64,000 nt of DNA, taken from the NCBI GenBank assembly GCA_964035545.1, contig OZ037767.1, positions 1,306,680-1,370,679 on the forward strand, given 5' to 3'. Below, piece after piece: positions 1 through 11,318 of the stretch; within the stretch, counting starts at the first letter, position 1, and each line of letters begins with the position of its first letter. The DNA comes from Bugula neritina (Eukaryota; Bryozoa; Gymnolaemata; Cheilostomatida; Bugulidae). The notes under the pieces are model-generated. The model was not told the origin of the DNA, searched no databases, and saw nothing but the letters and a program-made list of their open reading frames with translations. The position numbers and the translations under genes were made by a program.

Positions 1-3000
1 AAATATTCAAGTTTACTGTGGAATTGCAATAGTAGACTTTAGTTAAATTAGCCTAATTTAAACATGCAATGACTATTTTGCTTCAAACTAAATTCATCAT
101 AGTTTAAATAAATTTTTAGGGAGCTTATAAAGTTTTCAGTCTATCATTATCTTCTACTGTCTAGCCTGGGAACCACAACAATGCCTGCTATACTGTTTTC
201 TAAATTGTATCACTCATTTCCTTCACAGGTCAGTATTACATCAGTCACTCGTACACCAAGTCTGGGGACAATCAGTACATCACGATAGTTGCACTGGATG
301 ACAATACTCTAGTTACCATACAGAGACCTGACGAGGAGTTGTTTGTTCTCCCCTCTGTAACTCCTACGTCTGCACCGACTTCCAACACCATCACTTTCAC
401 CTTGAACTCCTTAGAGTCTGTTAGATATGTAAGTCTAGTGTAGTTGTTGTCTTATACTAATCTCACTTACATTTAGAAGCCTTCCTTATAGTTCTTTCTG
501 GTGATTTACCTGGCTTGATGTTGTTTACCTTTCAATTTACTTTGAAGTAAAAGCTTTCGTTTAGAATTTGTTTATCTCAAATTATTTATAATTATGAGTT
601 TAAAATGTTTATTTTGATATCATCTGTGATTTGCTTGCAGACGTATTCTAATTTGGCTGGGTCTGTGATCATATCTGATGGTAACATACACGTGTGGTCC
701 GGTAACGCTGATTCCAGCTCTCAAAAGACTGAGGAACAACTTCCCAATGTAAACAGATGGGGGCCGTCTGCCACGCAGTACCGATACATTATCGTCAGTG
801 CAGGAGATGGTAGTCTGAGTGAGTTAGCTGCAAAGAGGTGTTATATAATTGTGGAGTGTGTAATCACCCATGAACTACTCAGTTTATGGGCTACGCTTCT
901 GTTTTATATGTTGTTATGGTAATTAAATCTAATATTTTGGAATCTTGGGCGCAGAGACGGGCGTGTGATGTGGTGTTTCAAATCATTAGGTAATGAAAAG
1001 GTGTAATTATTTATCATCAGGTTATATTAAGTGTGATGTGCAGCTTATCTTCCAATTCTGATGAGTATTTAATTATATATGCACTGTTTATATATCATGT
1101 AATTAGTGACAATTATATATACATTTATTATTGCTGTTACTGATACTTGAGTTGTCTTTCCATTCAGACACTTATGATGATATCCATGTGCAGAGTGCTG
1201 TGGAAACCTCATATGTATTAGTAAGGATGTCTATGACTGGTGAAAGACAGAATGTAACAATCAATGGAAATCTTGCCTCTAGTTCTAGTATGTATCCTCT
1301 ATTCTGATTGGCTGAATCATTTAAAGTTCTGCAATTTCATTGGTTAGACTGATATAAACTTCCATTTTATTAGGTAAATTTTTAACAATTATTGGTTCTG
1401 ATTAGTAGCTTAGTGGTAACAGTTGTACTGAAATAATCTTTTAGCTTTCAGGGTAAACGTATGGAGCTTTCAAAATTGTGAATGAATTTCATTCATTGTT
1501 GAAATTGAAACATTAAAGTTTTAAATCTCATAGAAATTATTTGATACACACACACACGATGACACTGGTCTACCCGCTATGTATAAAATATGCTCTACCT
1601 GTCTTACAGCAACTTACCTGGGATCCTTAAGACCAGGTGAGGTCTACGAGTTGTACACAAGTCGCCCCGTACAAGTTAGTCACAATTTGAGAAGCAGGAC
1701 TAGCAATGGCAGAGACTATTACTCTGCCTACACCCTGATCCCCCCTATCCAGTCGTACGCCACTGGCTATAGCTTCCAGACTCACGGGTGAGTCAATACT
1801 CTGCTGTTCTAATTAAATACCTGATGATTGTAAAAACAAACTTATTTTTTAAGTTTTAGGCAATGTTATTTCCTGATTTTAGTTTCTAGTTAATATTATT
1901 GAGCTGTTGCTCTTCTGTAAACAATACAACATGAGTTACAATGTGCAATGCTAAAAATATTTCTCGAATAATTTTATTTGTAATTAAATTATCTCTCCTA
2001 ATTGAGTATCCAATGCAATTTTAACCCATCCTGAATTTCAGTGTACTAAAGTAGTGTTATGACTCAGACAGCTCTAAGTTGTATGGTGTGTATTACAGAC
2101 TGAGAGGTGGTGTGGGAGGTAGCTACACGTACCATTATGTCACCCTAGTCTCCCAACGCGGTGTCTCAGGTGGGAATATTGAAGAGCTTTACATCTACCA
2201 CTACAACCTGCAGACTGGAGTGAACACTACCTACAGCCCTTCACAACTAGGTATGTTTGTTTTATCTTATGTTATGAATAATCTATTTGGGTGATCCTCA
2301 TGCTTTGCTGTTGATGAATTTAGAAAATATCAAGACAATTGTTACAGCATTATATTAATTTTTGTTGTAACTTATTTTGGAGTTATTCTACCTCTGTATT
2401 TTCAAGGTGCTAATTGGGTGAGAATAGGGGATTTCTACTATGTCGCCACAATACGACTTCCTGCGGAAGGAATTTACTACCTCAGCTATGCTTCCGGGCT
2501 GTCCATTTCTTTTGGAGCCGTTTACTATGGTTTGACATCATCAGGCCAGGGAGCCAATCAGATCTCTCAGCAGCCAAATACTGCATTCCCATTGGGCTAT
2601 GACTTGGCAGCGCTGAATAACATTCCACCTCCTCGTCTGTGTCAGCGATGTACCACCGGCCCAGACTGTTCTGTAAGAATCATCAACACCTGTGCCTGCA
2701 ACCCTTGTAACAACTTCGCTGACTTGTGCACAGACAGTAGCAATCCTAGCACTCCTCGAGTTTGCGAGGGAACGCCCGACGTGACCGGTACACCTTTCAC
2801 ACTTATGTTCATGCAGAATCGCCCAGACAGCACTTCTAGGAGAGAACTGGTGAGGAAATATTTTGTAGATGAATACAGCTATTCCACTTCCTAGCAATAA
2901 ATACTCTTTTCTAATGCTCTGTATATTATGCAGTTCAAAGGGTTATATTGTCAATTTAGAGTTATCCTCTCCTATAAGAATTTCTCGCCAGTCAGATTGC

Positions 3001-6000
3001 TGTATTCACTACATCATAATTTGTATTACCAAGTAACATTCTTCATCTGGAGTTATCTTCTTCTGTTTCAGTTGAATTATTTTGATTACATGTTATAATT
3101 GCATGACAGATAAATAGCTGTGTTTACTATAATATACAGAGTTACCTTCTCTAGTCCTAATAACTTCATGAATGAACTTTTCAACTCACTCACTCCTATA
3201 ATAATGGACTAGTTTTATATACAATGTTATGGTCTCCATTTTATATACAATGTTATGGTCTCTATTTTATATACAGTGACGTTATGGTATTTACTTTATA
3301 TAAAGTATTTGTGAATTGTCTACCCATCAGGAAGTTTATGTGACATCTGCAAGTACAAGTAGAAGCAGCCGTACAGTGAGAATGCATACGCCCTATCTGT
3401 CAGCCTCCGACCCCTGCTACGTCAACGTCACAGAGAATATCCTCTCCTTTGAAGTCTCCAGGTAGACGTCTTTGCATGGTAGTAAATAGATTCACCTGTC
3501 CCTGTATTATGTTCACCTGTCCCTGTATTATATTCACCTTTCCCTGTATTATACTCACCTGTCCCTGTATTATATTCACCTGTCCCTGTATTATATTCAC
3601 CTGTTCCTATATTACACTCACCTACTTCTGCAGGTTCAATGTAGACAAAGTGGAATGTTTCGAAACCATCGGCTCCGGAACCTTCTCTAACAAAGCCTTG
3701 AGAATTGAGTCGGAAGACGGCGCAGATATCCTTGTATATGCTGTGAATAGAGATCAATTCTCAGCTGATGGGTCAGTAGAGATCCTTTTTATCTCCATGG
3801 CAACAAATATGCTAACTTGTATTTTCACATTAGTTGGTGTTCAACATTCGCAGTATTTGTATGAAAGCATGATCTAGAAAATATTAAATTAATGAAGCAT
3901 TTCAATAATGACTATTATATGTGTGCATGAATGTGGTAGCTGCTATCAAAGATGTCAAATATAATACATTATTCCTGTTATTTTATTTTTGTTCTATACA
4001 CAGCAGCCATGTTGTTCTACAGGTGGATAGCCTTCCCCGATGAGAGAGCGGGTACAGAGTATTTCACCGTCTCTTACGCCCCTGCCTTCTATGGCACGGA
4101 GTTTGCTGTTATAAACATACAAGATGTTGACGTACAGATAGATATAACCTACACGGGTCGGGCTACCCCTGACGTCCCCTCTACACGGTTCACCCTGCAA
4201 CCAGGACATGTGCTACAAGTGCAGGTGAGACAACTCTACATTATATCAACTTTCTTATTTGACAAAATCGAATGTATGGTGTAGAGATTTGGAGATGAAA
4301 CTTGCTGTCTAAACAAGTTCGCTTTGAGATGCTTTGTCTCAGTACTAGCTTTGTACGAATAGTTGGCCTTTAGTGATAGATTCAGTTTTATTTTTTGCAT
4401 AATCAAAGGTAGCTCTAAAGCAGGGAGTTGTCAAATTATGTCGCATTTTTACATCCAGTCTCTGTGTGACCAGCAATATTTTGTTGAAACATTGTGTTCA
4501 GATTGAGAAATTTAGTGACTCATTATTTCGAAAATTCAGGTGCTGTTTCAACATTATTCCTCTGTTGGTTTTGATATTCACCGCTTGTGTATATGCATGT
4601 ATAGAGTGAAGACGACTTATCAGGAACATACATAAAGTCGTCACTGCCTGTCAACGCGTACAGTGGTAACATCAGAGCTTTGGTGAGAGAGGTGGAAGAT
4701 CCAGCTGTCGGGGACATTAACTCTGGGTCCAGAGATCACTTGGTAGAACAGCTGTTGTCTGTTAACAAGTGGGGCAAGGAGTTCCATATACAGCCGATAC
4801 CCAATAGGAGATTCGGTTAGTCACATGACTATTTACACGGAGCTGATTGGCCATTATTTGATTTGACAATACTTTATGGATATATTTCGTGATAATATCT
4901 GATTAGCTAAAATTTTGTAGTTGATAAAAGGTTATAATTTACAATGTATGTGTCAACATTTGATTGGTTGAAGACGTATCAATATTTAATAAGTAAAAAC
5001 TCTTCTGCTTTGATACTTAAGGGGATCAGCTGAAGGTGATTGCTAAAGCAGCCAACACTCAGTGTGTTCTATATAGAAGGGATCCTACTGGAACCACTAC
5101 ACAGACGTCCTTCACCCTTGGTAGAGGTGACGCGTTCACTGGTGACATCATCAGTGGCAGCACCTACAGACTCGTCAGTAATACCGGCATCCTCGTTATG
5201 CAGGTCAGCTATTTCCTGTCTCACTACTTCCTGTTTAACTACTTCCTGATAAGCTACTTCCTGTCTAGCTACTTCTTGTCTAGCTACTTCCTGTCTAGCT
5301 ACTTCTTGTATAGCTACTTCCTGTATAGCTACTTCCTGTATAGCTAATGTACTTCTTGTATAACTACTTTCTGTTTAAAAGATCACTTCTACCCTCTCTG
5401 CTGTGTGCCGAGCTATCTCACATATTCTGCCCATTGTTCATCGAATTTTATAGACTATGTTCTTGTTTACAGATAACTAAAAGTCAGGAACGAGGTTCTA
5501 ACATCCACGACCCGTCTATGATCACAGTGCCTCCTGTAGAACAGTATGCTAACAGATACATCTTCAATGCACCATACTTCAGTGGAGGTAACTCCCACTC
5601 TAAGTCTGTCTAATTGTTACTAGCAGGGAATTCACTGAGTAAAAAATTTGTGTGTATTAGAATTGTCTTCTCTACATCAATTTATTCAACTACTTGTTTA
5701 TGATTTCTATGTATATCCTGCTTGTGATTACACTCGCTAGTTGTGCACAAAATCATTTGGTTTTATACTCGTAATATAAAAATTAAAACTAAGTCTAAGT
5801 TTTCTGGATTTGTTACAGGAAGTGGCGACGCTAAACGACCATATAGATTCCGACAATTACTCATATCAGCTCGCGATGTTGACAGAAATGGTATCCGCAT
5901 TGTCTCCTCAGGCAATACTTCGTTTGTTTCCAGTAAGTTGACACCAAATGCTATTGCAAGTGCTTAAATACTGCCTCAAACTCTTGTAGTCTTTAAACAT

Positions 6001-6234
6001 TGTTTTCTTGAAGCCTAGGTTCTATGTTATAATTGTTCTGTAGGTTTAGGAACGTGGACTCAAGTCCCTGGCACAAGCTACTATAATATAGTTGTTGATA
6101 TACCAGACGGTACCAGTTTAATTTTACACAATGATAAGGACGTGGCATTCATGTGTCTGTTCTATGGGTATGATGACAGGGAATCACTGGGATTTCCTAT
6201 TGGAATGAAGTTGCAGCTTACAGAGGATAATTAG
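1..6234 (+). CDS. Secreted protein with two IgGFc-binding-type modules (3' part; start lies before the window)
   Basis: Fourteen phase-consistent exons: 229-428, 641-818, 1168-1287, 1610-1787, 2099-2250, 2407-2849, 3331-3461, 3634-3771, 4023-4224, 4605-4815, 5022-5203, 5473-5587, 5819-5932, 6044-6234 (stop TAG 6232-6234), giving about 850 residues with the N-terminus missing. The protein resembles the N-terminal IgGFc-binding domain of FCGBP-like mucus and adhesion proteins. Signatures seen are the 'SVIISDGNIHVWSGN' and 'SGTYIKSSLPVNAYSGN' strands, 'EQLPNVNRWG' and 'EQLLSVNKWGKEF', and module ends 'SFGAVYYG' and 'CLFYGYDDRESLGFPIG'. Exons 1-6 make one module and exons 7-14 a second. Between them lies a Cys-rich stretch (C-x2-C-x5-C, then CACNPC) encoded near 2640-2760. 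No membrane segment is seen at the C-terminus, which suggests secretion. The ligand is unknown. The family call is fairly sure; exact function is not. Confidence 0.75.
3487..3632 (+). repeat. 21-bp repeat in intron 7 of the IgGFc-binding-type gene
   Basis: About seven copies of TCACCTGTCCCTGTATTATA plus one base, degenerating toward the exon 8 acceptor (CTTCTGCAG, 3633). The array occupies most of the 172-bp intron and stays open in several frames. Confidence 0.93.
5204..5380 (+). repeat. 15-bp repeat AGCTACTTCCTGTCT after the exon 11 donor
   Basis: About eleven degenerate copies. The first merges with the donor itself (CAG|GTCAGCTATTTCCTGTCT), so the array starts at the splice site. Confidence 0.9.
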
Positions 6235-6576
6235 AGAGCATAACTCCCATATTTCACTTGAGAATACAATCCTCAGTTGCTATTATAAGACAGCTATTAG
6301 TGTTATGGAGAATATAACTCCAGCAGCTAGTAAGTATAATATTAGATAGTCTGCCTATGTTATATAGAATATAAAGTATAATTTACATTTATAGCTATTG
6401 CTTCATGCCCTTGATAGGTGTTTTCAAATATATTCTAACAATGTATGTTAAGTAACATATTATTATAGATTCTATTATATGAAAAATAATTATAAGTAAA
6501 ACAAAATTATTTATGTTATGCTGACAGTTCTAGTTGAGTTAGTGTTGAATAATGTATTATATATAATATTCAAATT

Positions 6577-6582
6577 AATAAA
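6577..6582 (+). terminator. Polyadenylation signal of the IgGFc-binding-type gene
   Basis: AATAAA lies about 340 bp after the stop codon at 6234. It falls in the 590-bp gap between this gene and the convergent XRCC3 stop at 6823. I see no other gene in that gap, which is AT-rich. Confidence 0.5.
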
Positions 6583-6822
6583 ACCCATGACAATTATTGT
6601 GCTGAATTTACAGTCCTAGTGATGTTAAAACATGACGACACATTGATGCATAAAAACAAACTCGTAAAATGACTAGAAAATTTAGAATCAACCTCTTGGC
6701 TTCTAAATTCAAAATAAAATTCAATAAAATTGTTATAAGGCTGAGCACATTTGCGTTTAAAATAACCGATAAATTTAAAGTAAAAAGGATAACATTATGG
6801 ACACTAATATTGAGACTGAACT

Positions 6823-9710
6823 TCACCCCGGGGAGACAACTCCATGTTCTGTGATCAGATACTCACAGTAGTTGTTGTGAAGGTGAGGGGCAAAGGCTAC
6901 AACCAGCTGACGAATGCGGTCTTGGTGTGAACGTCTCACCTATAACAAAACAGCAAATCTACAGAAATACTTGATGGAAGTATTATGTACAGAAATCCAT
7001 AGAAATCAGCTAGTATTAGTGGAGGAGTTCAAAAGACTGCTAGTTATAGCTGGTGACTATCCAATTACTACCATCTCCTGAGACATACCTTTAGTCTGGT
7101 AGTGACTAAGTTAGACCATGTTAGCCCCAGCGCAGGTAAGTTTCTATTTTCACCGCTACCTGTCATATCAGCCATGACCTGCAATAGTTTGACTGAGTAA
7201 AACACAACTGAATAGAATACTTGAATATTAACAACGACACAGACCATACAATAAGGCACCTGGCGGCTACCAAAGAGTAGGAGATGTCTGGCTAGTCGGG
7301 ACGTTAACATTTACACCCAACCCATTTACCTGGTTGACACAGAACACAGCTACGTGATACTCCTTTGCTAGACGATGCAACTGCACACCGATAGCTGATA
7401 TGTCTTTAGATCTGGCAGATATTGTCTGTTGCTCATCTTGACCTCTAAACACAGCAGTGATTGAGTCTATGATGATGAGGTTAGTTAGACCTCGAGCGAG
7501 GAGTTTTGGGACTTTATTCTCAAGTGCAGCTAGCAGCTGGTCCTGTGAGTATATTTACAAACATGACATTGGTGCTGGCAGCAAACATGAACTAGATTCT
7601 TATAACGTGCAATGAAACCAAGTAAACAACAAGATGCTGTAGTAATAGTCTTTTCTTTTTTCAAAAACAAAGCCAACAGCTCAGTTTAGAATTCATAAAT
7701 AAAAATGTGATGAAAATTTTTCAAAGCGCAAAATTCATAATGACAAATACTGTTTCTTTTTATACTGACTACATTATTAGTAAATGAACTGCAAACTAAT
7801 ATTACAGGGTTAATGTCAAATGTAGTCAAAGCAGACGTATGCACAGCAGACGTATTAACAGAATACAAATGTAAATTACATCACATAATAGACCACCTTG
7901 TTTGAAATATGCTCTACAAACACGTGATCAGAAAATCTGTGGTTAGTCAAAAGTGGATTATGGTGTTTGATTGACTGTTCAAGCTGCAGCAATCTTTGGC
8001 TAGGAAATACATCTTCAGTGCAGATATAGAGGCAATCTACAGCATAATACAAGATATAGAGGTAATCTGCAGCATAATACAAGATATAGAGACAATCTAC
8101 AGCATAATACAAGATATAGAGACAATCTACAGCATACCACAAGAATGTAATTATTAGTTTGATTGAAAATAAAACTACATTTCCTAAATTTTCCGAATTA
8201 CAAAAAACTAAATGAGTGTGCAGTTGTTGTACTCTAAACTAGTGCGCTAAGTTAATAGACACTAAAATTATTAATAGCAATAAGTACTAGTGATATATAT
8301 TATAAGTATTACTACTATTAAGTATTACTACTATTAAGTATTACTACTAAGTTACTAAATAAATCAGTAGCATAAAATACTAACTGCTAAGTCTACCATT
8401 ACGTTTCACCAACTGAGAGTGAAGAGCCAGCTGCATGCAGATCTGAGTTTTCCCGCAAGCACTCTCTCCAGATATCTCAGTTATTCCCTGACAGAGGATG
8501 CCTCCTGTGAATAGAAATATCTTTTACCTCTTACTTCAAAGAACAGGATCACTGAGTTAATATAAAAGCTTATAGTTAATCAATTGAAATTTGAGTCCAA
8601 ACACTCTTCAATCTTAAATCATCACTGAGTCATTATCACTTGTAATATTTGACAAAATTTCTTGCACATCTTTATCTTAGCTTTCTACGATAGTATTACC
8701 GAAAGGAAACTAGAATATATCCCCTTAAATTTAAGATGCTTACTACTACTATTATTATTTGTTGATGTTTTAAAATCATTTTAATTAGTAAAGCAGCTAA
8801 CTCAGGTGTGTATTTGAAGAAAAAATACAGTAAACAGTCTAAAGCATTAGCAGTCATTAGTGAAACCATATCACAGCAAAAGTCATTGATTAAATTATAT
8901 CACAGCAAAAGTCATTGGTTAAACTATAGCACAATAGCAGCAGCCAATCATAAGAAGACTAATAAGATTTAGTGAAGACAAAAAACTTACCATTTAAAGC
9001 TTTATCGATTGAGTCGCATCCAATGGGCAACTTTTGATAGTCTAATTTCAGACAATCCAAAGCTGTGAAATAAAGATGAATAAAAGTTCAACTTAAACAT
9101 TACAGCAATAAATTTTGCTGATATAAAATAAAATGTGAAATGACTATGACTATACCTGATATAACTTTTATAGGGTACAACAAGTTGCAAGCTTGTTCTT
9201 TAATATTTTCAATTTTAGCTGCGGAAATCTGAGTAGCTCTTTGAAGGTCAGCGGATCCTTTTACAAGAACATCTTCCAGTTTTGAAATTTTAGCTAAAAG
9301 CATAAAATAGGGTAAAAATTTTGAAACATTTAGATTTACTTCCGATAGTAATAACTACAATACCAATTTAATTACATAATTTAAAAGCAAGTGAGTAATA
9401 GTATGAACTCAGAAAATAAATCACAATAACTACAATATCAGTACGTGATGATAATGATTCACAGCTACACGTAAGTTTTAATGTGAATCAATGAATCATT
9501 AAAACTAGAAGTAAATCAAAATCAATTTGATTCACTTTTAGTTTTAGTATCAAAATGATTTAACAGCTTGAGATGCGTTAACTTAAACTGAAGTTGAAGT
9601 TATGAGTGTGGTCGAAAACATAAAATTAAATTAAAACATTAAAGTGCACCGTTCTTGAGCTTTTTAATTAAGTCTGGATGAATTGCCAAGCCATCAACTG
9701 GAAGACTCAT
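6823..9710 (-). CDS. XRCC3: DNA repair protein XRCC3 (RAD51 paralogue)
   Basis: Exons on the minus strand: 9650-9710 (ATG 9710-9708), 9156-9293, 8991-9062, 8397-8504, 7897-8036, 7330-7542, 7089-7178, 6823-6939 (stop). They join in phase to 312 residues, against about 346 in vertebrates. An N-terminal helix-hairpin-helix-like part is followed by Walker A GESACGKT (residues 103-110) and Walker B NLIIID ending at D199. XRCC3-type stretches are 'ICTEDVFP', 'HVFVEHI', 'VFCVNQ', 'PALGLTWSN' and 'FAPHL', which favour XRCC3 over RAD51C, RAD51D or XRCC2. In other animals XRCC3 pairs with RAD51C in homologous recombination and Holliday junction processing in the nucleus. The exon 4 donor and exon 5 acceptor are the least certain junctions, because the acceptor sits in a tandem array (8022-8141). 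The gene is head-to-head with SNX5/6. Confidence 0.88.
8022..8141 (-). repeat. 30-bp tandem repeat, 4 copies, containing the XRCC3 exon 5 acceptor
   Basis: Four head-to-tail 30-bp copies start at 8022, 8052, 8082 and 8112. The copy nearest the exon supplies the acceptor TAG and the first coding bases of exon 5 (from 8036). The other three carry near-identical GTAG or GCAG acceptor-like sites further into the intron. The array is open in the XRCC3 frame. Confidence 0.9.
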
Positions 9711-11312
9711 GTTGGATGTGAACTGAAGTTCTGGAGCAGTAGGAGCATTTCCTGCCTTTCAAAATTTAGATAACTATTGGCATTGCGCTGCCGAAGTCAC
9801 TTTAACTATTCCCGCTAAAATTAGCACCAACAAAGTCAATTCATTTGCTAAAAAGAGAAGGCAACCTTTCACAACGTGTTTTGCCTAAAGTCTAAACATT
9901 AGTTTATAACATAGTATTATTATTATATCAAAAAACTAGACTGCATTATTTTTTGCTATATCTTATTTTTTGAGTTTAAAATATACAATAAACATTGATT
10001 AGAAATAGACAATAGTTTTCATATTGTTTCTTCTTTTAATAACCGAACTCACTTCCTTCGAATGTGCCCAGTTACAGATTCCGGAAATTAACCATGATGG
10101 TGGGTGTTGCTACAATTAAATACTTAACCATATTTATTATAGTCATTTATTGCCACCTTGTTCCCTTGTGTTTAATCGTTTGTCATAGTTCGTTAGTGTT
10201 TTATCGTAATTTAATATAAGCTTGTTTGACTTTTATAGTAAAAAAGCCGCCGGTGCTTACAGAATCTTACTCTTAGTAATGGTTCAATCAAATTCCATTT
10301 GAATTTCATTCAAAATTATTATTTTTATGATTATCAAATTGAAATTCAATCCTAATGGCTGATTGAGTAATCACTATCAGATTCAGTGATAAACTAAAAC
10401 TCATAATATTAATCATCATCAAGTAATCATAATAACCACGATGACCCTCACAACCAGTGTGACTGTTACTATAACTGCGAATTTGACAGTAGCGATCATG
10501 TTGATGTTAACAGTTAATCATAATGATAATCATAATAATAATGTAAAACTTAACCAACAGAAACTTATTCTGAAATTCAGCTACATTTTTATCATATTTA
10601 TAATCGTAGACATTATGATGATGATTGTGATCATCATTATGTGCAATTTGAAATTAACATAGCATTAACAAATTTAAATTACCCATTTAAATTTGTTGGT
10701 TTTAAGGCTTTGCCTTATGATAAACTAAAGTGACTATCATTATGTAAGAGTAAAAGTAAACAGTAACTCAAATTGTAGACACCCTCAGTCTCATTATAGA
10801 TTATCGATACTTACAGTTATGCTTATAGAGTTATAGTAACAGCAATACTACTAGTTATACTTATAGTTATACTAAATATAATAGTTGAAGTTGACAAATT
10901 AGACTAGACAGGGATATAAAATTAAAAATATTTAATAATTTATATTGTATTATTTTTATTTTAACTCAATATAATTACTATTAAGAGAATAAATATATCA
11001 TAAACTCATCTATAATAGTATGACGGATATGTTTCTAAGTAATAAAATATACCAGATGCAGTAGTAGCTCTTTTCTAAAACAAATCTTTAATTGCAGTTA
11101 ACTGCACCTTTTCAACTAATACAATAAGCTAAAAATAATGTAGTAGTTGTCAGTAATTTAGCTCATCAAACCCATTAGTTTAATGCATAGTCAATATTTA
11201 GGTATATAATATAATCCATAAACTACATAAAATAGAGTGTAGCAATTATTGTCAAAACTTTACTAGCTTCCTACACTCAATTTGAATCTGAAGAAGCTTT
11301 GCTTTTCTGTAG
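9711..11312. other. Intergenic region between divergent XRCC3 and SNX5/6
   Basis: About 1.6 kb of AT-rich DNA with no convincing coding exon. It should hold both promoters. A short reading frame at 10441-10662 is low complexity (ATG/ATC/ATA-rich) and unlike a protein. The segment 10380-10640 is rich in CAT/ATG and ATAATC words. An acceptor-like TAG at 11310-11312 just before the SNX start suggests an untranslated first exon somewhere here; I cannot place it. Confidence 0.5.
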
Positions 11313-11318
11313 GACGGT

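Noticed and set aside
2850-2894. Read-through of exon 6 of the IgGFc-type gene to a stop at 2894
   Set aside because: GTGAGG at 2850 is a good donor and the downstream exons continue the second module in phase; a retained-intron short form is possible but unsupported.
6823-9710. RAD51D, RAD51C or XRCC2 as alternative identity
   Set aside because: The ICTEDVFP, FCVNQ and PALGLTWSN segments agree best with XRCC3.
10441-10662. 73-codon frame upstream of SNX5/6
   Set aside because: Low-complexity ATG/ATC/ATA-rich DNA without protein-like composition.
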